DNA of 17,894 bases from positions 1 to 17,894 of the forward strand of contig CAXKVR010000823.1 of assembly GCA_964058845.1 (NCBI GenBank), written 5' to 3'. The notes beneath the pieces are model-generated. The model ran no database searches, had not been told where the DNA came from, and was given only the letters and a program-made list of their open reading frames with translations. Position 1 is the first letter of the stretch. Every line of letters begins with the position of its first letter. The stretch comes from Carex sylvatica (taxonomy: Eukaryota > Streptophyta > Magnoliopsida > Poales > Cyperaceae). Of this stretch, positions 8,391 to 16,829 are shown in pieces. The position numbers and the translations under genes were made by a program.

Positions 8391-8820
8391 GAGTAAAGCT
8401 AGGGTGTGATATGCTCACCAAGAAGTTTTGGTTAGCACAACTCCAAAAGTATATATCGAATCAACTTTAAACGACAAATTCAAACCGTTGAAATCCACGT
8501 ACTTCATGAGTGATGCATGTCCATGCAAAATTTTAAAAGTTTCGAATTAATTTGCTACAAGGTCAAGCGGTCAAAGAAATGAAAATTTTATTTATAAGTT
8601 GTTTTATATATTCATTTTTTATTATTTCTTTGACCGCTTGACTTTGTAGCAAATAAATTCGAAACTTTCAAAATTTTGCATGAACATGCATCACTCATAA
8701 AGTACGTAAATTTCAACGGTTTGAATTCGTCATTTAAAGCCGATCCGATGTACTTTTGAAGTTGTGTTCACCAAATTTTTTGATGAGCACATCACACCCT
8801 AGCTTTGCTCTAGAATTATT
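8391..8820. mobile_element. Mutator-type MITE, copy F, with perfect 9-bp duplication
   Basis: A 430-bp near-complete foldback. Left tip GAGTAAAGCTAGGGTGTGAT; right tip, reverse-complemented, GAGCAAAGCTAGGGTGTGAT. The arms stay alignable to the middle. TAGAATTAT at 8382-8390 is repeated exactly at 8821-8829. The long inverted repeats, 9-bp duplication and terminal G fit a Mutator-type foldback MITE. A second copy lies at 13223-13649. Confidence 0.9.
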
Positions 8821-8829
8821 GTCATGGGA

Positions 8830-9857
8830 TTTTGATGTGCAGAATAAATTGTAAAAAAAAAATTGGCTCAAAATAATAGATCCGACTCCAATGTTTGAAT
8901 TATTCAGATCCTATATGGCCAAGTCAAGCAGCATATGTGGTGTGTGATGGATTTAATTGATTCGAATCATAAATTCTGTGAAATTTATATATAATTTTCT
9001 CTTATTTACTCAGGATGCAGCTAAACTTTCAAACTATGAGATCAAACTCATATAGATGTCAATCATATACAATTTTTATGAGGAGAATTAGAATCAATTT
9101 TACAGTAACATAATAGTTTACTATAAATTATATAATAAAGTTTACATTTAAAAAAAATAAAACTCAAATTTTGAATTAGAATTAATTTTACGGTAACATA
9201 ACAGTTTACTATAAATTATATAAAAAAGTTTACATAAATATAAATTAAAAAAAAATCCTCAAAATTTTCCCATTTCTTCTTAGCTTTGCCTCTGTCTACG
9301 ACATCTAGAACCCATGGTACTAATTTTAATATCCTATATTATTTTATATTATTGTCTAAAAAAAAAAGTTCTGCTCATAAATTATAAATGCATCGGACAT
9401 TAGATGATTTTATTTTTTGTAAAATATGTATTTCGATTTGATCAGATGATTCAGATCGATGGAGTCTATTAGATGAAGTATGTATTATGGATGAATTTTG
9501 TGAAATATGTACTATTCTTTTTTTGAGTTCAGATCCAGTAATCCAATCTTGATGGGATATTTCATGTTGGCCTAACCATATAATTTGCTCCACAAATTTC
9601 GTCTAATTTGAATAATAGTTCTTCAAAAAGCGGTCATTGACCACCAAGACCGCCAATTTATTAAAACAAAGTTAAGTAGGTACCGTACCACACCTCGGTA
9701 TTCGCGAGGATGTTAACCTAACATCTCAATTTTAAATATCACAGTATCCATATTACAATATTAAAAAAACAACAGGTAAATAATCTCTGTTTACTGAAAC
9801 AAACATACTTGAGCAGAGACAATCAAAATATAAGTTTAAAGAAAAAAAAGCTAGAAT
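8830..9857. other. Gene-free AT-rich stretch
   Basis: No gene is supported. It contains the duplication at 9085-9240 and a small hairpin at 9630-9653 (arms GCGGTC/GACCGC). The 72-codon minus-strand frame at 9375-9593 has no recognisable features. Confidence 0.5.
9085..9240. repeat. Local duplication of a ~65-bp segment
   Basis: Copies begin at 9085 and 9173 (88-bp offset), both starting GAATTAGAAT. They share TTTAC, GTAACATAA, AGTTTACTATAAATTATAT and AGTTTACAT, with a few substitutions. Confidence 0.85.
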
Positions 9858-9955
9858 GCGTATCCTCTGCATTAACTCAAAAGAGAATTTTTTGAGTTAA
9901 TAAATCTCAACCGTATGATTTTAAATAGAGTCAATCTGAATCATGCTTGTAACTT
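9858..9955. repeat. AACTCAAA palindromic unit, copy 1
   Basis: The palindrome at 9871-9901 has 13-base arms (ATTAACTCAAAAG and its complement) with one mismatch. The flanks (GTATCCTCTGC before; CAACCGTATGATTTTAAAT after) match the unit at 14743-14845 in order and orientation. Confidence 0.7.
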
Positions 9956-10940
9956 AGGGGCCCTTTAATATTAGTACGGATCTAGTCTGTACGAATTTTA
10001 AAACAGATCGAATGGTTGAAATTAAAGCGGAAACCCATTTCATAATTAAAGATTCCAATATTTCTCTCAAACATGCTTGAATATCAACACAAACCTTTTC
10101 AAGCCTAATGAGCTTATTATTAGTATAAATATTAGATCTAGTACTCGATAGTATGACATTATGGTCTGATTGAACCTAAGTATAGATCTAACAATGCTAA
10201 GTGGAATTTTACTTTCTCAGCATGCTGTGTTCAAGGTGGCCCAATTTTTCATTAGAAAGCTTGGAATCAACTGTTATTCTCTGCACAGGTTGAAATTTGC
10301 CCCTCACCTTCAGCATTCAAATTTGTTGTTTTGTACCAACCGATTTAGACCGGGCTACTATTTTTCTGATCTCGAAATATCATATCAGAAATTGTTCCTT
10401 TTGGGCTAAGCAATGTGTAGCGTTGAATAGCGTGCGAACCGAACTCCCACTTGTGTTGCATTTACAAATGTGCATGTTCAATTGTTCATTGCTCAGCAAA
10501 AACAACGCATTAAGTGAAGATTATGTCTTGCATGTTACTCATGTCATGTCAGCTGCATAGTGGAACTTGATTGGTGTAATTCTGACAACAACTTGAGTAA
10601 TTAGTTTAATACCATTTGGTTTGGATTGAATTCACAGTAGGTTTGAACCTACTTGGTTTGGACCTACTTTGTCATGTTACTCATGTCATGTCAGCTGCAT
10701 TTACCATTTGGTTTGGACCTACTTTGGTTTGATGGGTGTAATGACCATTCAATTACATCAAGATTCATGCACTCTCTATTAAAATATGTGCTTATTTGTA
10801 TCAAGTACTAATCGTACGTTGTTATAGTTAATTGGATCTAAAAGTAAGCGCAATGTCCATCGGACCTACTCCTATCTCGTTTAGATTTAAATAGTGTCTT
10901 TTGAGTCGAGCTATCGTACAAAATTTTATATGTTGGTCAA
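9956..10940. other. Gene-free stretch with local direct repeats
   Basis: The overlapping short frames at 10170-10560 match nothing I recognise and have no domain signs. A 28-bp segment ending TCAGCTGCAT is exactly repeated (10531-10558 and 10673-10700). ACCATTTGGTTTGGA is repeated at 10611-10625 and 10703-10717, and GGTTTGGACCTACTTTG recurs at 10655 and 10711. Confidence 0.55.
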
Positions 10941-10953
10941 TATATATATATAT

Positions 10954-11159
10954 GGGCTATGGTACATTGCAATGCATATGTATTTTTGTGCATTAGGCCA
11001 TAAATCACCAGATTCAAAGTCCAAATGACCGATCCAAACCGTTCATCTTGTTCTCCATATTAATATGTGCTTGGAGACCAAAGTTTATATTTTTTAGAAA
11101 TTTTTTACTATTTATTAAGCCACTTTAAAATGCCTATGCATTACAATGTACCATAGCCC
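10954..11159. mobile_element. Foldback MITE (core family, copy A), one-armed deletion derivative
   Basis: Both tips read GGGCTATGGTACATTG inward, but only the left side keeps the ~150-bp core (GACCGATCC, GTGCTTGGAGACCAA, TTTTTTACTATTTATTAA). The right arm has only about 30 bp, so most of it is deleted. It lies directly between two (TA)n tracts (10941-10953 and 11161-11182). Confidence 0.8.
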
Positions 11160-11182
11160 AATATATATATATATATATATAT

Positions 11183-11589
11183 AGAGTAAGTCTACCATAC
11201 ATTGCAATGCATAGGCACCTCTATGCATTGGACTATAAATCACCATATTCAAAGTCCAAATGACCGATCCAAACCGTTCATCTTGTTCTCCATATTAATA
11301 TGTGCTTGGAGACCAAATTTTACATTTTTTGGAATTTTTTTACTATTTATTAAGCCACATTGAAAATCGCTGATCCAACGGTTACAGTAAAATCAAAAGG
11401 CACCGTTGGATCAGTAATTTTCAAAGTGACTTAATAAATAGTAAAAAATATAAAATTTGGTCTCCAAGCACATATTAATATGGAGAACAAGATGAACGGT
11501 TTGGATCGGTCATTTGGACTTTGAATCCGTGATTTATAGTCCAATGCATAGAGGTGCCTATGCATTGCAATGTATGGTAGACTTACTCT
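11183..11589. mobile_element. Foldback MITE (core family, copy B), full length
   Basis: A 407-bp foldback with tips AGAGTAAGTCTACCATACAT and its complement, arms pairing almost to the centre (CCAACGGT/ACCGTTGG). The core is nearly identical to copy A. It sits between (TA)n tracts, so a TA duplication cannot be told apart from the microsatellite. Confidence 0.9.
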
Positions 11590-11607
11590 ATATATATATA
11601 TATATAT

Positions 11608-12024
11608 AGAGGTTGGCTACTATGCTTATATAAGCATATCCCCACGTATGTTTATAACTCATTTTTGTGTTTCCAATATCCAAACGGTCGATCTGAACCG
11701 TTAGATATGATATCTATATTGAAATGTGCTTGGAGACCAAATTTTACATTTTTCTGAATTTTTTTTACTATTTATTAAGCCACTTTGAAAATCGCTGATC
11801 CAACGGTGGATTCTGATTTTACTGTTTTGTTGAGCCAATCAGCGATTTTTAAAGTGGCTTAATAAATAGTAAAAAAATTCATAAAAATATAAAATTTGGT
11901 CTCCAAACACATTTCAATATAGAGATCACATCTAACGGTTCAGATCAACCATTTGGACATTAGATACACAAAAATGAGTTATAAGCATATGTGGGGATAT
12001 GCTTATATAAGCATAGTAGCCAAC

Positions 12025-12028
<4 letters not shown>
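11608..12028. mobile_element. Foldback MITE (core family, copy C), full length
   Basis: A 421-bp foldback. Both tips read AGAGGTTGGCTACTATGC inward and continue TTATATAAGCATATCCCCAC. The inner core (GTGCTTGGAGACCAAATTTT, ACTATTTATTAAGCCACTTT, GAAAATCGCTGATCC) matches copy B, but the outer ~90 bp do not. Only an 18-bp (TA)n tract separates it from B; a (CT)n(TA)n tract follows. Confidence 0.9.

Positions 12029-12078
<50 letters not shown>
12029..12078. repeat. (CT)n(TA)n microsatellite
   Basis: A short CT run passes into about 42 bp of TA. It is the right-hand boundary of the A-B-C chain. Confidence 0.9.
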
Positions 12079-12081
<3 letters not shown>

Positions 12082-12209
12082 TTACTAAATTTAAAACTAA
12101 TTAATTATTTTTAATCTTTGAAATCTGGCTCTAAAATTAGGTCTTTAGAAACATGAATATTTGCGAAAAGTTATGTCTTTAAAAAATCCAACACTAGTAA
12201 ATATTAGTA
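12079..12209. other. Short AT-rich spacer
   Basis: Nothing recognisable apart from TTAGTA at 12204-12209, a possible target-site duplication for the next element. Confidence 0.5.
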
Positions 12210-12598
12210 GAGGAGGGTTCAAATGCCTTTATTTTTTGTGCTTCCATCATGCCTCCATTTTTAAATACTTAAATAATTCAAAGAATAAATCTTAAAATTC
12301 AAAATAAAACTGTTAGATGTGATCTATGTTATTTTATTTATGTGTCCATAAAAAATTATCACATTTTGATTTTGCTTTTATGTGAATCAATGAGTTAAAA
12401 AATCAACGTCTAAAAATTATCCACATTAGTATATATTTTTACAAACTCAAGATGACAACCAAAACAAAGTTGAGATGCCATGATGTAGTTCATATCTAAT
12501 GATTTTATTTTTTTAATATTTAAATTTTGAGTTATTAAAGTTTTTAAAAATAGAAACATGATAAAAACACAAAAAATGGAGGCATTTGAACCCTCCTC
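12210..12598. mobile_element. 389-bp MITE with GAGGAGGGTTCAAATGCC ends
   Basis: The left tip GAGGAGGGTTCAAATGCC is exactly mirrored at the right end. Similarity continues inward (TTTTTTGTG, ATCATG, ATTTTTAAA). TTAGTA occurs directly left (12204-12209) and 3 bases beyond the right tip (12602-12607), suggesting but not proving a duplication. Superfamily undetermined. Confidence 0.8.
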
Positions 12599-13222
12599 AT
12601 CTTAGTATTCTATAATTTTTTGATACTATTGAATTTGGTATCTACAAAAAAAAAAAAAAAGTTACATATTTTACATTAAGTGATGTGTATCCATCGTTTA
12701 GATACACAAAAAAAAAAATGTTTTAGACCAACGCATATCGGATTCGGGTACGGGATCATATATGAAGTATTGGGGGGGGGGGGGGGGGGGGGGGTGTTAA
12801 CATAATACATTTAAAAAAATATATTGTTTAAATTTTTCACAAAAAAATGTAAATATTGTGCTCAATTATTTTAGATTAAAAATGTACAAATTTGAGTTAA
12901 TTTATACTTTTGACCGGCAAAATATTTTTGAAACCAGACCAACTTTGTTACAGGTGTCATTTAAGAAATAAAACAAATCTATACTTTTAATTTAATAATA
13001 ATTTTTAAATAACAAATAAATGCATATGAATGTAGAATGTACTTTGGAAGTACTTATTTAAACTTCTGAATCTTTAGTAATTTCAACCAACAAAATTAAA
13101 TGGATCACAGCAAGCCTATAAATCTTGATCTAGACCTGGCTCACGACCTCATATATGAACCAAAAGTTCCATACGCGCGGACCTCATAGGCCAGCTGAGC
13201 AAAATAAATATGAAATATACAT
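12599..13222. other. Gene-free stretch with A15 and G23 homopolymers
   Basis: A15 lies at 12646-12660 and an uninterrupted run of 23 G at 12772-12794, followed by TGTTAACAT. The rest is AT-rich with no gene or element boundary that I could support. Confidence 0.55.
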
Positions 13223-13649
13223 GAACAAAGCTAGAGTATGATGTATTCATCAAGAGAGTTTGGTGAGCACAACTCTAAAAGTTTATCGGATCGACGTCAA
13301 ATGCCGAATTCAAACTGTTGAAATCCATGTACTTCATGAGTGATGCATATACATGCAAAATTTTAAAAGTTTTGAGTTTATTTACTACACGATCAAGTGG
13401 TCAAATAAATAATAAAAATTGAATATATAAAACAACTTATAAATTAACTTATAAAATATTCATTTCTTTGACCGATTGACCGTGTAGCAAATAAACTCGA
13501 AACTTTCAAAATTTTACATTTACATTCATCACTCACGAAGTATATGAATTTCAACGGTTTAGATTTGGTGTTTGAAGTCAATCCGATGAACTTTTGGAGT
13601 TGTACTTACCAAACTCTCTTGGTGAACACATCACACCCTAACTTTACTC
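13223..13649. mobile_element. Mutator-type MITE, copy G (same family as 8391-8820)
   Basis: A 427-bp foldback, diverged from copy F. Left tip GAACAAAGCTAGAGTATGAT; right tip, reverse-complemented, GAGTAAAGTTAGGGTGTGAT. Shared internal blocks include CTTCATGAGTGATGCAT and CAAAATTTTAAAAGTTT. The flanks AATATACAT (13214-13222) and AATATATAT (13650-13658) match at 8 of 9 positions, as for an aged 9-bp duplication. Confidence 0.85.
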
Positions 13650-13658
13650 AATATATAT

Positions 13659-14147
13659 ACATGTTATTTGAGCTTTTTTTTTTGAGAATTAATTTGTCCT
13701 TTTTTTTAATTGATGTGTCGTAAGCAACACGTTATTTAAAAATAAATAAATAAATAAATAAATAATGTGTTATTTATAAAAAGTTATTTTTTAAGCAACA
13801 CGTTACATTTTTTTTTTAGAAACAATAAGGATCTAGTCCTCATTTCATTAACCAATGTTTGTTACATGTGTTTGAGTTTCTGAATAGAAACTCTAGAATA
13901 AGCAACGCGTTATTGATCTCTCTTTTGTTTGAAGTTGCTAAATTTATACTATTACATAAAGTTCTTGCAACATTTTTAAATTTTATGGGATTTTTCAAAT
14001 GAAAAGTCTGAAACCTCTCTACGAGATTGTTATTTTTAGAGCACAAATTGAATGGTTGAGCGCTGAGAATTTTTTTTTTTCTTCTTCTAAATATCAATTT
14101 TATCCTTCTTAAATACCTTTTTTTTTGCATCTAATTAAATGCTGACA
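13659..14147. other. Gene-free stretch with AAAT microsatellite and AAGCAACACGTTA repeats
   Basis: (AAAT)n lies at about 13738-13765. AAGCAACACGTTA occurs near 13722 and 13793, with a variant (AAGCAACGCGTTA) near 13900. A 96-codon minus-strand frame at 13840-14130 shows no domain and is rich in codons that simple AT sequence would give. Confidence 0.5.
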
Positions 14148-14294
14148 CAATTAGAAAACCTGATAATTAGTAACAATTTAGAAAGAAATAGTTGGATCCA
14201 TTGTCAATTAGAAAACCTGATAATTACTTATTTTGATAATGCAGTTGAAATTTTATTTATTATTTGTATTATTTCAACTGCATTGTCAAATAAG
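14148..14294. repeat. Direct repeat followed by a 25-bp-arm hairpin
   Basis: A 22-bp segment containing TTAGAAAACCTGATAATTA occurs at 14148-14169 and 14205-14226. It is followed at once by arms 14227-14251 and 14270-14294 (CTTATTTTGATAATGCAG and its near complement) around an 18-bp loop. A third, truncated copy of the arm (TGTATTGTCAAATAAGTTTG) follows near 14362. Confidence 0.75.
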
Positions 14295-14729
14295 TTTGAC
14301 TGTCATTCTATTTTCTACAGTTTTACTTTTGATTTTGATAATCATTATGTCAACTGCTGACTGTATTGTCAAATAAGTTTGATTGTTAATATATTTATTT
14401 ACCTTGTGATAGGATTTAGTCAATTTGAAATTTTAAAAAGATCAGAGAATCGATCTCTGGTTCAATAACAAAGATAATATTTTATGTATAACATATTACA
14501 TAATCAAAAGTCAGATGGTAAAATTCCTTATGAATATTAAATTTCTTACTATACTTTACTAAAGAAAACCACACAATTTCTTATTATGCAATTTTCACCC
14601 GGGTCGATAATGATTAAAAGAAGATTGCATATGTAAATTTGTTTAGAGAGGGCTTCTAGTTCTAAGGCAAGGGTCGTAAACAATAATTCTCCTAATACCT
14701 CTATAAAAGATATATAGAGGTAGTAGCCT
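14295..14729. other. Gene-free AT-rich stretch
   Basis: No gene, element end or RNA gene could be supported. It begins with the trailing copies of the hairpin arm described in the preceding entry. Confidence 0.5.
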
Positions 14730-14871
14730 AGTAGGTACGAGTCCACATCGTCTCCATTAACTCAAAAGATAATCTTTTGAGTTAATGTATTTGGACCATC
14801 TGATTGTAAATGGAGCCCATCCAATACATGAATCTTAAAGCTGATTTGACGATCCGAATTCAGTAGGTACG
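14730..14871. repeat. AACTCAAA palindromic unit, copy 2, between 10-bp direct repeats
   Basis: AGTAGGTACG at 14730-14739 is repeated exactly at 14862-14871, like a target-site duplication. The 122-bp interior contains a perfect palindrome at 14756-14786 (15-base arms, ATTAACTCAAAAGAT and complement, 1-base centre). It matches the unit at 9858-9955. No terminal inverted repeats are visible at the duplication edges, so a simple insertion is not proven. Confidence 0.6.
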
Positions 14872-15114
14872 CGGATACGGGTATGACATTTTGAGGGAGG
14901 GTATAACAGTCATCTCCTCTGCGATACAATTATCCAATTTTGCTCGTTAGTTACTTGAAATGTTAGCGACTCGTTTATATGTTGCAAGTTTGTTGGGTTG
15001 TATAAATCTCCTGTTGGTTTGACAAACTTTGCATTCCCATTTCACTACGAATTGTTAGTATTTTAAAGGCCTGATTGAAAGGTAACATCTGAACCCAGCC
15101 CATTATAGAACTCA
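14872..15114. other. Gene-free spacer
   Basis: Nothing recognisable. Confidence 0.45.
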
Positions 15115-15123
15115 CCGTTTGGT

Positions 15124-15492
15124 GTATTCCGAATCCTCAAGTAACTCAAATTTTGAGTTTGGATCCGGACCGTCCGATATACTTTTGCATATACACAAAA
15201 GAGAAGTGGGAATGTGGGATGCTCCAATTGATATTGGATTCAAATCGGATTGATGTTTGTTTCGCATTTGTTCGATTCATCTCGTGATTTATACGTACTT
15301 AATTTGTATGAATATTTAAGCGATGCACGTGAATCATTGAATGAATTGGACAGTACCGACCGTACATCAGACCAATTTGAGTCTGATACCATAGAACACG
15401 CCCTGTTTATTAAAAGAACTAAATTGATCCCTAATTCTGATTGAACAATTTAGATCCAAACTCAAAATTTGAGTTACTTCAGGGGATCCGGC
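15124..15492. mobile_element. Probable Mutator-type small element with AACTCAAATTTTGAGTT ends
   Basis: Inverted ends are marked by AAGTAACTCAAATTTTGAG (left, from 15139) and its complement (right, to 15480), then GTTTGGATC on both sides. CCGTTTGGT at 15115-15123 and 15493-15501 is an exact 9-bp direct repeat fitting a target-site duplication, though the outermost few bases of the two ends match poorly. The interior has a 64-codon plus-strand frame (15250-15444) with no recognised domain. Overall about 369 bp. Confidence 0.6.
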
Positions 15493-15501
15493 CCGTTTGG
15501 T

Positions 15502-16421
15502 ATGGTACTCTGGTTAACATTTGGTTTGGTCAACGTTTGAGTCTGTATCCTTTGAGTAACTCAAAATTTAAGTTTAAATTCGAATTGATTTAAAAAAAAA
15601 AACTCAATACGACAATCTGTTAGTCACTACCAAGAATTTCAAAAAAAAAGAAAAGATAATTTGTTAGTTTAATTTAAGAGATAATTTGTTTGATTTTTAA
15701 AAACTAATTTAAAACTTTGATTTTATTCTACTTGATAAATCAAGTGTTTGATTTCTAAATATTTCCCAGTTTGAATTCAATTTGTACAAAATTAAGAGGT
15801 TCAAACATGAATCATTTTGGTGTGTCCATTTTGTTATAATTTTTAACCAGTAGATCTTAATCATATACAAAAAAGAGTTCAAAAAAATAAAAAAAGATTA
15901 TAAACAAATACTTGACATGAAAACTAAATTATGGTTAACGGTTTAAAATATTCAATGGATCCACAATTGCTTTCATTTGGGCTTCACCTTCCTATTAGAA
16001 GAGATAAGGCCTCTGGCCTGTATGGGCTTTGGGCTGAGTTTAAGATTGACAGTATATATACACAGCCTTGTTTAACCATTTTTCTTGGGATGTTTTCTAA
16101 TCAAATAAAAAACCACAAGAGAGCAAATATTTATTTAAAAAAAAATAGGGAGAGCAAATACTTTTGTTTTTCCTCTTTTATGCAAGAATGATACGGGGCT
16201 ACGATGACTGTACCAAACAAAGGGGGCCGCGTATATCGTCTTTCTTGCACCCTCATAAAATTGTTTGCCACTGCCGGATAAAGTCAAATGCACATATATA
16301 TATAATCGACCTCTTTTTATTTTTCAAGTGCACATTATGTGGTTCTACTTGCCTGTCAAATAAAATTAACTCAAGCCACAAACATGCAATGGGGTCATAA
16401 GTGTGTGTGTAGAGAGAGAGA
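15502..16421. other. Gene-free stretch with a stray element end
   Basis: GTATCC, then GAGTAACTCAAAATTTAAG (15545-15572), resembles one end of the 15124-15492 element with no partner. The 86-codon frame at 15931-16191 and the frames after it have no recognisable domain. TATATATACA near 16053 could be a TATA-like box, but no transcript is evident. (GT)n(GA)n lies at about 16401-16424. Confidence 0.5.
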
Positions 16422-16829
16422 GAGTTGGGCTACGGTGTTTCATGAAGTAAAAAGTTTATTTTATTTCACACTCATATTTTGTAATTTTAAAGGTCAAAAC
16501 GTCGATTCGAACCATTTAAGCTAATCTCCATATTAAATTGTGTTTGGAGACCAAATTTTACATTTTTTGGAAATTTTTTTACTATTTTTTTAGAATTTTT
16601 GAAAATCGCTGTTTTTTATAGTCCAGAAATTTTTGAAAAAACAACAATTTTCAAAAATTCAAAGAAATAGTAAAAAAAATATCAAAAAATATAAAATTTT
16701 GTCTTCAAGCACAATTTAATATGGAGATCAGCTTAAATGGTTCAGATCAACGTTTTAAGTTTTAAAATTGAAGATACAGATGTGAAGTAAAACACTTGCT
16801 TTACTTTGCAAAGTACCGTAGTCCAACTC
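16422..16829. mobile_element. Foldback MITE (core family, copy D)
   Basis: A 408-bp foldback with tips GAGTTGGGCTACGGT (left) and GAGTTGGACTACGGT (right, reverse-complemented). The core has CTCCATATTAAATTGTGTTT, GGAGACCAAATTTTACATTT, TTTTTTTACTATTT and GAAAATCGCTG, as in copies B and C, while the tips differ. Flanks are (GT)n(GA)n on the left and (GT)n then (TA)n on the right, so it too sits at a microsatellite. Confidence 0.85.

Noticed and set aside
9630..9663. GCGGTC/GACCGC hairpin as a terminator or tRNA-like fold
   Set aside because: Only six paired bases and no conserved tRNA boxes; too weak.
10170..10560. Two overlapping plus-strand frames as a gene or exon
   Set aside because: Composition is not distinctive, no domain is recognised and the frames end in local direct repeats; a gene relic cannot be excluded.
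13840..14130. 96-codon minus-strand frame as a gene
   Set aside because: Lys/Asn/Phe/Leu-rich, as expected from AT-rich DNA; no domain or gene context.
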